Source of the DNA: Microvirga brassicacearum
GTDB lineage: Bacteria > Pseudomonadota > Alphaproteobacteria > Rhizobiales > Beijerinckiaceae
DNA length: 64,000 nt
Direction: 5' to 3'
Assembly (NCBI RefSeq): GCF_008757455.1
Contig: NZ_VCMV01000063.1
Coordinates: 39,390-103,389 of the forward strand
Shown: positions 48,534 through 59,686 of the stretch, piece by piece
Layout: each line of letters begins with the position of its first letter
Position numbering within the stretch: position 1 is the first letter of the stretch
Notes under the pieces: generated by a model
What the model saw: the letters and a program-made list of their open reading frames with translations, nothing else
Told to the model about the DNA's origin: nothing
Database searches by the model: none
Position numbers and translations under genes: made by a program

Positions 48534-48812
48534 TGTGTGTTCCTTAAAGGTCGAGGTTTATTCTCCGTAGCGTAACCCTCCTACGGGTATATCAGGTTGC
48601 TTCCCGCGGAATTCCTTTATCTTGCCGCCCGTGACCAGCGAGTTCAAGAAGATCATATTGTGTAGGTTGTCGGGAAAGAGTTCTCTTCTCGGGGTTCGCC
48701 GCGCGGCCTCGTCCGCTGCCGTGTCCTTGGGACTTCACCGCTGCGCAGTGGCGGAACAGTTTATTTTCTGAGCAATCTCCCGGCACCTTATGAAACCTCG
48801 ACTTTTTGCCGA

Positions 48813-50840
48813 CTAATTTGTTTCGATGCGTCTTGCGCCCTCTCTAAACAATTGCTCGCCTTCCGATGAAAACTGCATCGCGGTGAGGAAGTCGCCGATT
48901 CCGTAGCGAGGCAGCGTCTTGTGTATGGTGGCGAGATAGCCGCGCGCCTCGTCAAGCCGGCCCGCGAGCGCCAGCGAATAAGTGGCGATCGCCAGGATCT
49001 GCGCATGCGCATTGGGGCGGGCGGCCGCTCTGATGGCCCAATCGGCGGCTTCCTCGAAGCGTCCGAGACGCACGAGCGCCATGGCGCGTGCGCCAAGCAT
49101 GCCGAACAGTAGAGGGTCGAACGGACTCAGCTGGCGCGAGTGGTCGGAGAACCCGATTGCGGCGCGTGGATCGCCGTCCTGCGAGTGGACGAAAGCGAGG
49201 GTGTAATGACCCTGGGCGAAATTCGGGCTGAGATCGACGGCCTGCTCCAGTTCCACAACGGACTGGTTGTGACGACCGCGCAGCCAGAGCGCCCGACCCA
49301 TCGCCCAATGCGCGGCCGGGTCGCGATCGTCGGCTATGAGGCTTTGCCCCGCGGCCTCGAAGGCCCGGTCGATCTCCGGCTCGCGCTGTTCCCAATCCTG
49401 GAAGGCATTCTGGAAATGCGCGAAGGACAGGCCCGCATAGGCGCGCGCGAAGGTCGGATCGAGACGCAGCGCCATCTTGAAAAAATGCTGGGCGAGATCG
49501 TTGTCGGTTTTGTTGAATCGATACATGTGCCACAGGCCGCGATGATGAGCCTCCCACGCGTCCAGCGAGTTCGGCGGCCTCAGGATGGCCCGGTTGCGCT
49601 CGGTCATCTCGATCTCGCTGGCGATGGACGCGACGATCCTGTTGCCGATCTCGTCGAGGATGAAGAACGCGTCGTCGAGTTTGTGGTCGAAGCTTTCGGC
49701 CCAGACAATTCGGGCGGTCCGTGTTTCGGTGAGGTCGACCGTCACGGTCAGGCGTTTGTCATGGCGCCACACGGATCCGCCGACAACGTAATCGACGTCG
49801 AGCATTCGGCCGGCCTCTTCGGGACCGACGCGCCGCTCATGCAGGGTGAACACGGTCCCCTGTGCGATGACAAACAGGCTCCGCAGCTTGGCGAGCCGCG
49901 TTATCACGTCGTGCGCAAGGGCGTCGGCAACCCCGCCGCGCGCACGCTCCGCAGGGGACCCGTCGGCGAACGGCATCACCGCTATGGAGGCCCGGCGGGG
50001 AGCGAGGGTTACAATGGCATCCGGGGCTGCTCCGATGAGGGCAGGGGAAGCAGCCACGCGAGCGCCAGGAGGACGGTCTCCTTGTGCTTTGGCCAAGCGC
50101 CATGTTGCGCGGATCGGTGCGCAGTCGAGGCCCTCGGCCTCAAACAGCCGGGCCGTCGCCGCCAGATGTTCCTCTCCTTCCCGAAATTGGCCGCGCTCGG
50201 CGAGCCGGTTCAGAAGGAGTTCGTGCACGCGACGGTCGAAGGGAGCCAGCTCCAGCCATTTTTCAAGATAGCCAAGAACCTCGTCATCCGAAGCGCTCCG
50301 GACGAGGTGCTCCAGCACCGCAACGTGAAAGCTGCGGAACCGACGCCGGTGCGCGGTCAGCCAGCCGCAGAAGGCCGGGCTCCGGTCGATCTCGAGGCTG
50401 TCGAGCAATTCTCCCTCGAACGAAGCAGCGAGCATTCGCAGCCGGTCCGGTGCAAGCGTGTCGATGCCGTCGTGATGCGCGCGGGCGATGTCGATCGCAT
50501 CGACCCAACAATCTGCGAGATCGAGCCTGACGGTGTCGGCCTGCGTGTCGACCCTGTGCCGACCAGGCTCGTCAACGAGACTTCGTATTTTGCTGAGGCA
50601 CCAGCGAAGCTCTCCCCGTGGATCGTTCGGAACGTCCCACAGGAGATCGCAAAGCCGGCTTCTCGCGACAGGGTGCGGGGCAAGCGCGAGATAGGCGAAG
50701 AGCGCCTGAACCTTGCGCGAGGCCGGCAGCGCCAGCACCACGCCCCCACGGCTGATCGTCAGTGGCCCGAGGAGGCGCACCTGCAGCAAGGCCGCAGCAT
50801 CGGTGGGGATCGGCCGTTCCGATTCCACGGGCATTTCCAT
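48813..50840 (-). CDS. BTAD/TPR transcriptional regulator (SARP-like)
   Basis: 675 residues. N-terminal winged helix (about 20-95: VRLLGPLTISRGGVVLALPA, then LCDLLWDVPNDPRGELRWCL), a bacterial transcriptional activator domain with TPR-like helices (about 110-245), a domain opening SIAVMPFADGSPAERARGGV typical of adenylate-cyclase-associated TPR proteins (about 280-400), and C-terminal TPR repeats (ALRLDPTFARAYAGLSFAHF). Such proteins are cytosolic regulators. ATG at 50840 has GGGAG in front; a GTG at 50864 is the alternative. Divergent from the methyltransferase gene, which is its likely target by position. Confidence 0.85.
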   Translation of the reverse strand: MEMPVESERPIPTDAAALLQVRLLGPLTISRGGVVLALPASRKVQALFAYLALAPHPVARSRLCDLLWDVPNDPRGELRWCLSKIRSLVDEPGRHRVDTQADTVRLDLADCWVDAIDIARAHHDGIDTLAPDRLRMLAASFEGELLDSLEIDRSPAFCGWLTAHRRRFRSFHVAVLEHLVRSASDDEVLGYLEKWLELAPFDRRVHELLLNRLAERGQFREGEEHLAATARLFEAEGLDCAPIRATWRLAKAQGDRPPGARVAASPALIGAAPDAIVTLAPRRASIAVMPFADGSPAERARGGVADALAHDVITRLAKLRSLFVIAQGTVFTLHERRVGPEEAGRMLDVDYVVGGSVWRHDKRLTVTVDLTETRTARIVWAESFDHKLDDAFFILDEIGNRIVASIASEIEMTERNRAILRPPNSLDAWEAHHRGLWHMYRFNKTDNDLAQHFFKMALRLDPTFARAYAGLSFAHFQNAFQDWEQREPEIDRAFEAAGQSLIADDRDPAAHWAMGRALWLRGRHNQSVVELEQAVDLSPNFAQGHYTLAFVHSQDGDPRAAIGFSDHSRQLSPFDPLLFGMLGARAMALVRLGRFEEAADWAIRAAARPNAHAQILAIATYSLALAGRLDEARGYLATIHKTLPRYGIGDFLTAMQFSSEGEQLFREGARRIETN

Positions 50841-50977
50841 GCCTGCTCCCACGCTCGTCTCCACGAGTGGCCGTTACGGTGCGAACTCGGAATCGCGGCG
50901 CGTGACGCCGGATCCAGCTGGCGCCTTCGCATGGCGAGGCGGCAGCATAGCAGAATAACCGTTCGATGGAGAGAATC

Positions 50978-51823
50978 ATGGTTACGTCCGCAGCTGCAAT
51001 CAGCCAAAGCCCCACCTCCGAACCAGTGAATCTCCAGGCGGTCAAAGCCCGCCAGCAGGGAGCCTGGTCTTCGGGCGACTATGCGATCGTCGGCACCACC
51101 CTGCAGATCGTCGGCGAGGAGCTCTGCGAAGCGCTGGATCTGCGCGCCGGGCAGAAAGTGCTCGATGTTGCCGCCGGCAACGGGAATGTCAGCCTCGCCG
51201 CCGCACGGCGCTGGTGTGATGTGGTCGCCACGGATTATGTTCCCGCGCTCCTCGATCGTGCGCGGGAACGCGCCGACGCAGAACGGCTCAGCATGGCGTT
51301 TCGTGAGGCCGATGCAGAAGCTCTGCCGTTTGCGGACGAAAGCTTCGATGTGGTCGTTTCGACATTCGGGGTCATGTTCACTCCCGATCAGGATCGGGCC
51401 GCCGCCGAACTGGTTCGCGTGTGCAGGCGCGGTGGCAAGATCGGGCTGGCGAACTGGACGCCTGAGGGCTTCATCGGGCAGCTGTTTAAAACGATCGGCA
51501 GGCACGTCCCGCCGCCTCCCGGCACCAGGTCGCCGGCATTGTGGGGCACCCGGGCGGGGCTTGCCGAACTGTTCGAGCCGCATGTGGCCTCAGTCAAGGC
51601 GGCGCAACGGCATTTCGTATTCCGATATCGCACGCCGCAGCATTGGTTGGAGACCTTCAAGACCTATTACGGCCCGGTGCTCAAGACGTTCGCCGCTCTC
51701 GCGCCGATGCAGCAAGCGGCTCTTGATCAGGATCTCCTGGCGCTCGTCGAGGAGTTCAATCGCTCGGGAGACAAGTCCATGGTGGTGCCAGGCGAATATC
51801 TCGAGGTCGTCATTACGCGTTGA
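50978..51823 (+). CDS. class I SAM-dependent methyltransferase
   Basis: 281 residues. Motif I VLDVAAGNGNVSLAAARR at about 66, motif II VVATDYVP, post-motif AFREADAEALPFADESFDVV. This is the UbiE/Cfp-like small-molecule methyltransferase pattern. Start at 50978 (MVTSAAAISQSPT) preceded by GGAGAG. Substrate unknown. 137 bp separate it from the divergent BTAD regulator gene. Confidence 0.87.
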   Translation: MVTSAAAISQSPTSEPVNLQAVKARQQGAWSSGDYAIVGTTLQIVGEELCEALDLRAGQKVLDVAAGNGNVSLAAARRWCDVVATDYVPALLDRARERADAERLSMAFREADAEALPFADESFDVVVSTFGVMFTPDQDRAAAELVRVCRRGGKIGLANWTPEGFIGQLFKTIGRHVPPPPGTRSPALWGTRAGLAELFEPHVASVKAAQRHFVFRYRTPQHWLETFKTYYGPVLKTFAALAPMQQAALDQDLLALVEEFNRSGDKSMVVPGEYLEVVITR

Positions 51824-51886
51824 CGAATAGCGGGCGCTTTTCGTCGCGGCCTCCAAAGCAGGAAGATCAGACGAAGAAATACCCCG

Positions 51887-51907
51887 GCGCCGAATGAGCT
51901 TCGGCGC
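51887..51907 (+). terminator. hairpin after the methyltransferase gene
   Basis: GCGCCGAA (51887-51894) and TTCGGCGC (51900-51907) form an 8-bp perfect stem with a TGAGC loop, 64 bp after the stop. The following bases are TGGGTCTCTT, not a full T-run, so the call is moderate. Confidence 0.5.
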
Positions 51908-52015
51908 TGGGTCTCTTATGGCACCCGGCTTGCTTGATGGATCATGCTGCCAGCATGGCACGGGTGAGGTCAGGGAGCGCGTTGAAGGAGTCCTGTTGAC
52001 TCTCGGACTTCATGA

Positions 52016-52030
52016 GAACAAACTAAGAAC
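52016..52030 (+). promoter_or_regulatory. LexA box of the imuA-imuB-dnaE2 operon
   Basis: GAAC-AAACTAA-GAAC is an exact alphaproteobacterial LexA site (GAAC-N7-GAAC). TTGACT at 51996-52001 would be the -35, so the box covers the expected -10 region. It lies 31 bp before the imuA start at 52061. Repression by LexA and SOS induction are expected. Confidence 0.85.
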
Positions 52031-52060
52031 ATCATTAATGTAAATGGGTTGGCAAGGTCC

Positions 52061-52813
52061 ATGCGTGCCGGACGAAAGGAGGTTTTTGCCGCGTTGCGGC
52101 AGGAAATCAGGCGACTGGATGGGCAGTTCCGCCCTCATCAGGCGCTGCCGTTCGGCGTTGCGGAGGTGGATATCAGGCTTCCGGGAGGTGGACTTGCGCG
52201 AGGGGCATTGCATGAGGTCACCGAGAGCGGATCCGCGGCGGAGTTTTCCGGGTCGGCCACGCTTTTCACGGCGGGGATTGCGGCCCGCCTTAAAGGGCCG
52301 GTCTTGTGGTGCCTCAATCGGCGGGATCTGTTCGCGCCGGGGCTGGTGAATGTGGGGCTGCACCCCGATCGGGTCCTCTACGCGGAGACATTTCGAGAGC
52401 GGGACATTCTGCCGGCCATGGAGGAGGGCTTGCGGGAAAGGGGGCTTGCGGCAGTGATCGGGGAGGTCACCCGGCTTGGCCTTACCGCCTCACGCCGCCT
52501 TCAACTGGCGGCCGAAGCATCGGGTGTCCCGGTTTTTGTTCTGCGCCGCTGGTGGAGCGTGGCCGAGAAAGAATTGACCACTCTCCCCAGCGCCGCCACC
52601 ACGCGCTGGCGGATCTCGCCTTTCATGTCTCATGCGCCGCCGGCGCCGGGCCTTGCCCGTGCCCGCTGGCATGTGGACCTTCTGCGCTGCCGAGGCGGCG
52701 AACCCCATTCCTGGATTCTCGAGGCTTGCGATGCGAAGGGTCGTCTCGCTCTACCTGCCGACCTGGCCGACCGACCGGATCAGGCGCCATGGCGGCAAGC
52801 CGCCGTCCGATGA
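52061..52813 (+). CDS. imuA: ImuA, SOS mutagenesis protein
   Basis: 250 residues, RecA-related fold without a clear ATP-binding loop. Typical ImuA parts: AALRQEIRRLDGQFRPHQAL, then FGVAEVDIRLPGGGLARGALH and ALLPVL-like SGSATLFTAGIAARLKGPVLW. ImuA partners ImuB and the error-prone polymerase DnaE2 in damage-induced mutagenesis. Start at 52061 (MRAGRKEVFAALR) has AAGG near; a TTG at 52049 is possible. Its 3' end overlaps imuB by 83 bp. Confidence 0.9.
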   Translation: MRAGRKEVFAALRQEIRRLDGQFRPHQALPFGVAEVDIRLPGGGLARGALHEVTESGSAAEFSGSATLFTAGIAARLKGPVLWCLNRRDLFAPGLVNVGLHPDRVLYAETFRERDILPAMEEGLRERGLAAVIGEVTRLGLTASRRLQLAAEASGVPVFVLRRWWSVAEKELTTLPSAATTRWRISPFMSHAPPAPGLARARWHVDLLRCRGGEPHSWILEACDAKGRLALPADLADRPDQAPWRQAAVR

Positions 52814-54236
52814 GCCGCTGGTGACGGTCGAAACGCAAGGATCGCGACGTCTCATCGGCGCCGTCGATCCCGCGGCGCAGGCACTCGGTTTGCGCGTGGG
52901 GCAAACAGTGGCGCATGGTCAGGCCCTGGTGGCGAATCTCCATGTCGTTGAAGCCGTGCCGGAACAGGACGAGGCGGCTTTGATCGAGCTGGCGCGGTGG
53001 TGCATCGGTTATTCGCCCGTTGTGTCGCCTTGTCCGCCGGATGGAATCTGGATCGATATCGCGGGCTCGTCGGCTCTCTTCGGCGGGGAAGAAAAACTTG
53101 TCGCCGATCTTGTTCAGCGGCTTGCCTCGCAGGGCATTCACGCCATGGCGAGCATCGCCGATACGCCGGGCGCGGCCTGGGCGATGGCGCGCTACGGCCA
53201 CCGGACCATCGTGCCACGCGGCGAAATCATGGGCGCCGTCGAAGGGCTTCCGGTTGCGGGTTTGCGGCTACCTTCCCTGATTGTCGAAGGCCTGAGCCGA
53301 TTGGGCATCGACCGCATCGGCCAGCTCGCCGCCATGCCGCGCGCGCCGATGACGCGCCGCTTCGGGAAGGATGTCGGCCTGCGCCTCGATCAGGTTTACG
53401 GTCATGCTTTTGAACCGTTGAATCCGCTGGTGCCGAAAGAGACACCATCCCGACGATTGGCCTTTGCCGAACCCATCGGGCAACTGGACGATCTCAAACA
53501 CGTGCTCAACCGCCTGACAGCGTCTCTCTGTCAGGACCTTGCGCCGCAGGATCTCGGTGTGCGCTGTCTCGATCTGATCTTCGAGCGCATCGATCGTCGC
53601 AACGTGGCTTTGCGTGTCGGCACCGCCAAGGCGACGCGAGATGCGCGCCACCTTGCCAAGCTCTTTGACGAACGGTTGCAGTTGGTCGATCCGGGTTTCG
53701 GAATCGAGGCGGCCATTCTTGTTGCCAGCAAGGTCGAGCCTTTAAGCGCACATCAGGTCGAAGCGCAGGATTTCAGGAGCGGCGAGGCGACGGCCATTGA
53801 TCTGAGTCGCCTTGTCGATCGACTTGGGGCGCGATTGGGGCCACGACGCGTCTACCGGCTTCAGCCCGTCGAGAGCCATGTTCCCGAACGATCGGTAAAG
53901 AAGGTTCCCGCGCTCGCTCCCCTCACCGGGCAGACGTGGTCCGACACATTGCCGCGTCCATCGCGTCTTCTCGAACACCCGGAACTCGTCACGGCCACCG
54001 CGCTGCTGCCCGATCACCCGCCCGCTTTCTTCATCTGGCGGCGTGTGCGCCATCGCGTGATCAAGGCCGACGGGCCGGAACGCATCACCGGCGAATGGTG
54101 GCGGGGAGGACAAGGTGATTTTGCCTTACGGGATTATTACCGCGTCGAGGACGAAACAGGCGCACGCTTCTGGTTGTTCCGCGATGCTCCGGCCGGTCAA
54201 TCCGCGCGGTGGTGGCTGCACGGGATTTTCGCATGA
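52731..54236 (+). CDS. imuB: ImuB, DNA polymerase Y-family-like protein
   Basis: 501 residues. Starts [19 protein letters not shown], then the Y-family palm ([20 protein letters not shown]), helix-hairpin-helix region [20 protein letters not shown], and little-finger part. ImuB members usually lack catalytic residues and recruit the beta clamp. Lies in frame after imuA with overlap, and its stop shares ATGA with dnaE2, so the three genes are one transcript. Confidence 0.92.
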   Translation: MRRVVSLYLPTWPTDRIRRHGGKPPSDEPLVTVETQGSRRLIGAVDPAAQALGLRVGQTVAHGQALVANLHVVEAVPEQDEAALIELARWCIGYSPVVSPCPPDGIWIDIAGSSALFGGEEKLVADLVQRLASQGIHAMASIADTPGAAWAMARYGHRTIVPRGEIMGAVEGLPVAGLRLPSLIVEGLSRLGIDRIGQLAAMPRAPMTRRFGKDVGLRLDQVYGHAFEPLNPLVPKETPSRRLAFAEPIGQLDDLKHVLNRLTASLCQDLAPQDLGVRCLDLIFERIDRRNVALRVGTAKATRDARHLAKLFDERLQLVDPGFGIEAAILVASKVEPLSAHQVEAQDFRSGEATAIDLSRLVDRLGARLGPRRVYRLQPVESHVPERSVKKVPALAPLTGQTWSDTLPRPSRLLEHPELVTATALLPDHPPAFFIWRRVRHRVIKADGPERITGEWWRGGQGDFALRDYYRVEDETGARFWLFRDAPAGQSARWWLHGIFA

Positions 54237-57200
54237 CCTATGTCGAGCTCCAGGTCACGACTCATTATTCGTTTCTTCGCGGCGCATCGAGCCCGCGCGA
54301 ATTGTTCGAGCAGGCGAAGCTGCTGGGGATCGACGCGCTCGGCATCACCGATCGCAATTCGCTGGCGGGCATCGTGAAGGCCCATGAAGCCGCGAGAGAA
54401 ACCGGAATCCGCCTTGTCGTCGGGTGTAGGCTCGATCTCACCGACGGCACGTCGTTGCTGGTCTATCCCACGGATCGCGCAGCCTATGCTCGCCTGTGCC
54501 GATTGCTCAGTCTTGGGAAAGTCCGCGCGGGAAAAGGCAAATGCGCGCTTGGCTGGAATGATGTCAAAATCTGGAGCGAGGGCCTCATCGCGGTTCTGCT
54601 TGGCGACGACGCAAACGAGAGACTCCAGGCTGATCTGCGACGCCTGAAGAGCACATTCAACGATCGCGCCTATATGGCGCTGATCCGCCGGTTCGGGGCA
54701 AACGAACATCTGCGCCTCTGGGATGTGGAACAGGCGGCGCAGATCGCCAAGGTGCCGACAGTTGCGCTCGGCGACATTCTTTATCATCATCCCGGCCGGC
54801 GCATGCTGCAGGATGTGGTGTCGTGCATTCGGCAGGGCTGCACCATCGACGCTGCAGGCTTCCGCCTTGAGCGCCACGCCGACCGTTTCTTGAAAGATGC
54901 GGCCGAGATGATACGGCTGTTCGAGCGCCATCCCGGAGCCGTCGCACGAACGGCCGAGATCGTGCGACGCTGCACTTTTTCGCTCGATGAGCTTGCCTAT
55001 CAATATCCGGCAGAAACGGATGAGGGCGAGACCGCACAGGAAAAGCTGGAGCGTCTCACGTGGGAGGGCGCGCAAAAACGCTATCCGAATGGTGTTCCCA
55101 GCAAAGTTGCGCTGCAGTTGCGGCATGAATTGCGGCTGATCGAAAATCTCCGATACGCCCCGTATTTCCTGACCGTCCATGCCATCGTGAGCTATGCCGA
55201 ATCGGAGGGGATTCTATGCCAGGGGCGGGGATCGGCAGCGAATTCCGCAGTTTGCTACGTGCTCTTTATCACCTCTATCGACCCTGCGCGATCGGAGCTT
55301 CTCTTCGAGCGTTTCATTTCCCAGGAGCGCAACGAGCCGCCCGATATCGACGTGGATTTCGAGCATGATCAGCGCGAGAAAGTCATCCAATGGATCTACG
55401 ACACCTATGGCCGTCAGCGTTCGGCGCTCACCGCCGTCGTGAGTTGCTACCGCGCGCGCGGTGCTGTTCGGGAGGTCGGCAAGGTTCTGGGCGTGCCGGA
55501 AGACGTGACCGGCGCACTTTCGGGACTCGTCTGGGGGTGGAGCACGGAAGGGGTCAGTGAGCAGGAGGTCAACGATCTCAACCTCAATCTTGATGATCCG
55601 CGGTTGCGGCTGACCCTGGAACTGGCGCGGGAATTGATCGGTTCGCCTCGACATTTGTCGCAGCATCCGGGCGGATTCGTGCTGACGCAGGATCGTCTCG
55701 ACGATCTCGTGCCGATCGAACCGGCCGCCATGGAAAACCGGCAGGTCATCGAATGGGACAAGAACGACATCGAGACGCTGAGATTCATGAAGGTCGATGT
55801 GCTGGGCCTTGGGATGCTCGGCTGCATGCGGCGGGCCTTCGATCTAATGCGCGACCATAAGGGTGTGGAGCACACCCTTGCGTCGATCCCCTCGAAGGAT
55901 TCGCCGACCTACGAGATGATCTGCAAGGCTGACACGGTCGGCGTGTTCCAGATCGAAAGTCGCGCGCAGATGGCGATGCTGCCGCGGATGAAACCTAAAA
56001 TATTCTATGACCTTGTCATCGAGGTCGCCATCGTGCGGCCGGGGCCGATTCAAGGCGACATGGTGCACCCCTATCTTCGCAGGCGGCAGGGAATGGAGGA
56101 CGTGTCCTATCCGAGACCGGAGCTGGAAAGAGTGCTCGGCAAGACGCTCGGCGTACCGCTTTTTCAGGAACAGGCGATGCGGGTCGCCATCGAATGCGCC
56201 GGATTCACGCCGTCCGAAGCGGATCAGCTGCGACGCTCCATGGCGACGTTCAAGTTCAAGGGCGACGTGTCGAAATTTCAACAGAAGCTCATCGATGGAA
56301 TGTTGGACCGCGGCTATGACCGCGACTTCGCAGAGCGCATCTTCAAGCAACTCGAAGGGTTCGGCTCCTATGGCTTTCCAGAAAGCCACGCTGCTTCCTT
56401 CGCGCTCCTCGCCTATGCGTCGTCCTGGGTGAAATGCCATCATCCCGATGTGTTCTGCTGTGCGCTCCTGAATGCCCAGCCGATGGGTTTTTACGCCCCG
56501 GCGCAACTCGTCCGCGATGCGCAGCAGCACGGCGTCGAGGTCAGGCCGATCGACATCAATCATTCACGCTGGGATTGCACGCTCGAAGACGTGGGCGGCC
56601 GGTTTGCTGTACGGCTTGGGTTGCGAATGGCCAAGGGATTGGCCGAGACGGAGGGCGCGGCGATCGCTCTCACGCGTGGCGAGGCGTCGTTCGAATCGGC
56701 CGAGGATATCTGGCGGCGAGCCGGCGTATCGGTGGCGGCCCTCGAGCGGTTGGCCGAAGCCGATGCCTTCGGCTCCATCGGACTGAACCGACGCGATGCG
56801 TTATGGCAGGTCAAAGGCCTCAGTGATCGGCCCTTGCCGCTTTTCGCTGCGGCTGATGACCGCGACCACCGCCTGCGACCGGAATCGGTCGAGCCGGAGG
56901 TCTTGCTCACGCCTATGACGCAAGGGCGGGAGGTTGTGGAGGATTATTGCTCCAAAGGTCTCACGCTTCGCCAGCATCCGGTTGCTTTTCTCAGACAGGA
57001 CCTCGATGCGCGACGAATGATGCGCTGCGAGGGGCTCAAGGCGATTCGTGACGGTCAGCGGGTGACGGTCGCGGGGCTGGTGCTCGTGCGGCAAAAGCCG
57101 GGGTCGGCCAAAGGAGTCATGTTCATGACCATCGAAGACGAAACCGATATTGCGAACCTCGTCATCTGGACGTCCCTCTTCGAGAAGCAACGACGCTTGA

Positions 57201-57484
57201 TCCTGTCTGCCGGCATGGTTGCCTGCAGAGGACGGGTCCAGCGTGAGGGCGACGTGATCCATGTGGTGGCCGAACACATGATCGACCTTTCCGATCTCCT
57301 GAAGAGCGTGGGCAATCGCCAGAAGGCTTTCCCGCTCCCGCACGGGCGCGGCGATGAAGCAAAGCGTGGCGGCGGGCCGGATTCCCGCGACACGCCTCCG
57401 CTTGGGCGAAAGCCGCGCGAGACCGATATTCTCGATCTCCGACCTGAAAGCGGAATCAGGATCAAGACGCGGGATTTCCGTTAG
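54233..57484 (+). CDS. dnaE2: error-prone DNA polymerase DnaE2
   Basis: 1083 residues, C-family polymerase. N-terminal PHP domain ([32 protein letters not shown]), catalytic palm with DIDVD at D371-D375, the DnaE2-type [14 protein letters not shown], and a C-terminal OB domain ([20 protein letters not shown]). Does translesion synthesis with ImuA and ImuB after SOS induction. ATGA overlap with imuB. Confidence 0.95.
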   Translation: MTYVELQVTTHYSFLRGASSPRELFEQAKLLGIDALGITDRNSLAGIVKAHEAARETGIRLVVGCRLDLTDGTSLLVYPTDRAAYARLCRLLSLGKVRAGKGKCALGWNDVKIWSEGLIAVLLGDDANERLQADLRRLKSTFNDRAYMALIRRFGANEHLRLWDVEQAAQIAKVPTVALGDILYHHPGRRMLQDVVSCIRQGCTIDAAGFRLERHADRFLKDAAEMIRLFERHPGAVARTAEIVRRCTFSLDELAYQYPAETDEGETAQEKLERLTWEGAQKRYPNGVPSKVALQLRHELRLIENLRYAPYFLTVHAIVSYAESEGILCQGRGSAANSAVCYVLFITSIDPARSELLFERFISQERNEPPDIDVDFEHDQREKVIQWIYDTYGRQRSALTAVVSCYRARGAVREVGKVLGVPEDVTGALSGLVWGWSTEGVSEQEVNDLNLNLDDPRLRLTLELARELIGSPRHLSQHPGGFVLTQDRLDDLVPIEPAAMENRQVIEWDKNDIETLRFMKVDVLGLGMLGCMRRAFDLMRDHKGVEHTLASIPSKDSPTYEMICKADTVGVFQIESRAQMAMLPRMKPKIFYDLVIEVAIVRPGPIQGDMVHPYLRRRQGMEDVSYPRPELERVLGKTLGVPLFQEQAMRVAIECAGFTPSEADQLRRSMATFKFKGDVSKFQQKLIDGMLDRGYDRDFAERIFKQLEGFGSYGFPESHAASFALLAYASSWVKCHHPDVFCCALLNAQPMGFYAPAQLVRDAQQHGVEVRPIDINHSRWDCTLEDVGGRFAVRLGLRMAKGLAETEGAAIALTRGEASFESAEDIWRRAGVSVAALERLAEADAFGSIGLNRRDALWQVKGLSDRPLPLFAAADDRDHRLRPESVEPEVLLTPMTQGREVVEDYCSKGLTLRQHPVAFLRQDLDARRMMRCEGLKAIRDGQRVTVAGLVLVRQKPGSAKGVMFMTIEDETDIANLVIWTSLFEKQRRLILSAGMVACRGRVQREGDVIHVVAEHMIDLSDLLKSVGNRQKAFPLPHGRGDEAKRGGGPDSRDTPPLGRKPRETDILDLRPESGIRIKTRDFR

Positions 57485-57533
57485 ATGCCAATCCACGGGT
57501 GGATTTTTGCCTCGGGTGGCCCAGAATAGGCCG

Positions 57534-58748
57534 ATGGACAAAAGCCACATCGAACGGATATCCGCATGGATCATCCAACGCGGCCTTGGCGGTGCGTCGG
57601 AAACCGAGCTCCTGCATGGGTTCTGCCAGAAATGCCAGGCGGTCGGGCTCGATCTGTCACGCGCCCTGGCGCTGATCGACACGCTCCACCCGGTCTATGA
57701 AGGACGCGCCTTCCGCTGGCGGAACGACGGCGTCGAGGAAGAGCCGGTCCTGGAATATGGCCGCACCCACGACGGCGAGGCGGCAGCCAACTGGCAGCGA
57801 AGCGTCTTCTATCACATGCTGACGACGGAACGCGACGAGGTCCGGCTCAAGCTCGGTCAAGGCGAGACGGCCGGCTTTCTGAATCTCGAGACCCTTCAGG
57901 AAGCGGGCCACACCGACTATCTCGCTCTCGTTCATCGTTTTGCAAGCGACGGCGCCATCGGCGACATGGATTGTTTCTATTCGCACTGGGCCACCAGCCG
58001 TCCTGAAGGCTTCAGCGAAGCCGGGCTTGCGGCGATGAGAACACTGGTGCCCCAACTCGCGCTCGCCATCAAATGTGCGTCCCTCACCCGCATCGCCAGC
58101 ACACTGGTGGAAGTTTATCTTGGGCGCGATGCCGGGCAGCGCGTCCTGAGCGGTCGCATCTCGCGCGGCGTAGCGGATCGTATCAACGCCGTTCTCTGGT
58201 TCTCGGATCTGCGCGGCTATACCTCGATTACCGACACGGCGGCACCAGACGAAGTCATTCCGCTCCTCAATGATTATGCTGACGCGGTGATTTCGTCGAT
58301 CCATGAGGCGGGCGGTGACGTGTTGAAATTGATCGGCGATGGCACGCTTGCGATCTTTAAAGCCGGTGATCCAGGCGATGCCTGCCGATGCGCGCTCCGC
58401 GCCGAGGCGAGCCTGCGCGAGCGCCTGAAGATCTTGAATGCACGCCGAAGCGCGGAAGAACGGCCGGTCACCTCGGTCTATCTCGGCCTGCACATCGGAG
58501 ACGTATTCTACGGCAATATCGGCAGCGAGGACCGCCTTGATTTCACGGTCGTCGGACCGGCGGTCAACGAGGTCAGCCGCATTGCCTCGATGTGCCGCTC
58601 GGCCGACCGCGGCGTCGCCATGTCGTCCGATTTTGTTGCCGCAACCTTGCCGGAAGACCGGAAGGATTTCGTGTCGCTCGGGCGTTTCGCCTTGCGCGGC
58701 GTGGGACGCGCGCAAGAGCTGTTCACGCTCGATCCGGCGATTTACTAA
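57534..58748 (+). CDS. class III adenylate/guanylate cyclase
   Basis: 404 residues, soluble. The cyclase domain is at about 215-385: metal Asp D225 in LWFSDLRGYTSITD and D269 in GGDVLKLIGDGTLAIF, with FTVVGPAVNEVSRI and CSLG-like end. The N-terminal 200 residues look like a sensor domain (HGFCQKCQAVGLDLSRALAL). The product is probably cAMP, but specificity residues were not checked. 49 bp after dnaE2; co-transcription is possible but no link is obvious. Confidence 0.9.
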   Translation: MDKSHIERISAWIIQRGLGGASETELLHGFCQKCQAVGLDLSRALALIDTLHPVYEGRAFRWRNDGVEEEPVLEYGRTHDGEAAANWQRSVFYHMLTTERDEVRLKLGQGETAGFLNLETLQEAGHTDYLALVHRFASDGAIGDMDCFYSHWATSRPEGFSEAGLAAMRTLVPQLALAIKCASLTRIASTLVEVYLGRDAGQRVLSGRISRGVADRINAVLWFSDLRGYTSITDTAAPDEVIPLLNDYADAVISSIHEAGGDVLKLIGDGTLAIFKAGDPGDACRCALRAEASLRERLKILNARRSAEERPVTSVYLGLHIGDVFYGNIGSEDRLDFTVVGPAVNEVSRIASMCRSADRGVAMSSDFVAATLPEDRKDFVSLGRFALRGVGRAQELFTLDPAIY

Positions 58749-58771
58749 GGGATTTTCCCGCGACGAGCCGG

Positions 58772-59686
58772 CTATTGGCCGACCTTGCTTAACACGTCGG
58801 CCTTCAGAAAACGTTCGATAAAAATCATGAACAGAACGGATGGGACGAGAAGGATCAGCGCGGTAATTGACGCGATCTGATAATTGCCGCCCATGCTGGC
58901 GTTGTAGAGCAGCAGCGGCAGCGTCGTGACCTGCGGCACACCGACGAAAAACGTGCCGGTGAATTCGTCGAGGGATTCGAGAAAGACGAAAATCGCGCTC
59001 GCCATGATGCCGGGTGCCGCCAGCGGCAGCGTGATCGTAAAAAACGTTCGCAGCGGCGATGCGCCGATGTTGCGCGCTGCCAGTTCCAGATCCTTGTCGA
59101 CCGCCGCGAACGCCGCCGCGGCGATCCAGACTGAATAGACCAGCCCGTGTGCGGCATGGACGAGGACGACGCCGGGGATCGTACCCGTCAATCCAAGGCT
59201 GTAGAAAACCCGCGCTACGTTGATGTAGATCGCGACCGACGGAAACGCCTGCGGCAGCAGGAAAACGATCATCAGGACGGTGCGGAAGGGGAGCTTCAGG
59301 CGCGCCAGCGCGTATCCCGCCGGGACCGAGACTGCGAGCGCGACGACGACCGTCAGGCAAGCAATGCTCACGCTCGTCGCCAGCGACGACATGGCGTCCC
59401 CCGTCGGGCGGAAGACGACCTCCCAATATCGCATGCCGTACGTAACCGGAAGCTTGAACGGGGTATACCACCGCTCCGCGACCGACCACAGCGCGAGGTT
59501 TGCCAGCGGCCCAAACAGCGCGAATGCAAAAACCGCAAGCCCGAGCCCTTTGAGGATCGTCGACAAGACGCCCCATCCTCTTACGGCGAAAGGCGAAAAG
59601 CCGCGCCGCGAGGACGATGCGACTCCCCGGAGAGCCGGAACGGAACCCTGTCGAATCGCCGTGCTCGCCTGGGTCTCGATACTCAT
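58772..59686 (-). CDS. ABC transporter permease
   Basis: 304-residue inner-membrane permease of the BPD (MetI-like) type with six helices. The EAA loop reads ELAARNIGASPLRTFFTITL. The N-terminal 35 residues are polar. It follows the other permease with a 4-bp overlap (shared ATG/TGA). Together with the ATPase, substrate-binding protein and first permease it makes a complete importer of the Fe3+/spermidine/putrescine type. Convergent with the cyclase gene. Confidence 0.88.
   Translation of the reverse strand: MSIETQASTAIRQGSVPALRGVASSSRRGFSPFAVRGWGVLSTILKGLGLAVFAFALFGPLANLALWSVAERWYTPFKLPVTYGMRYWEVVFRPTGDAMSSLATSVSIACLTVVVALAVSVPAGYALARLKLPFRTVLMIVFLLPQAFPSVAIYINVARVFYSLGLTGTIPGVVLVHAAHGLVYSVWIAAAAFAAVDKDLELAARNIGASPLRTFFTITLPLAAPGIMASAIFVFLESLDEFTGTFFVGVPQVTTLPLLLYNASMGGNYQIASITALILLVPSVLFMIFIERFLKADVLSKVGQ

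Noticed and set aside
49140..51029. 629-codon plus-strand frame opposite the BTAD regulator
   Set aside because: Complement of a well-supported gene; runs through the divergent promoter and into the methyltransferase gene.
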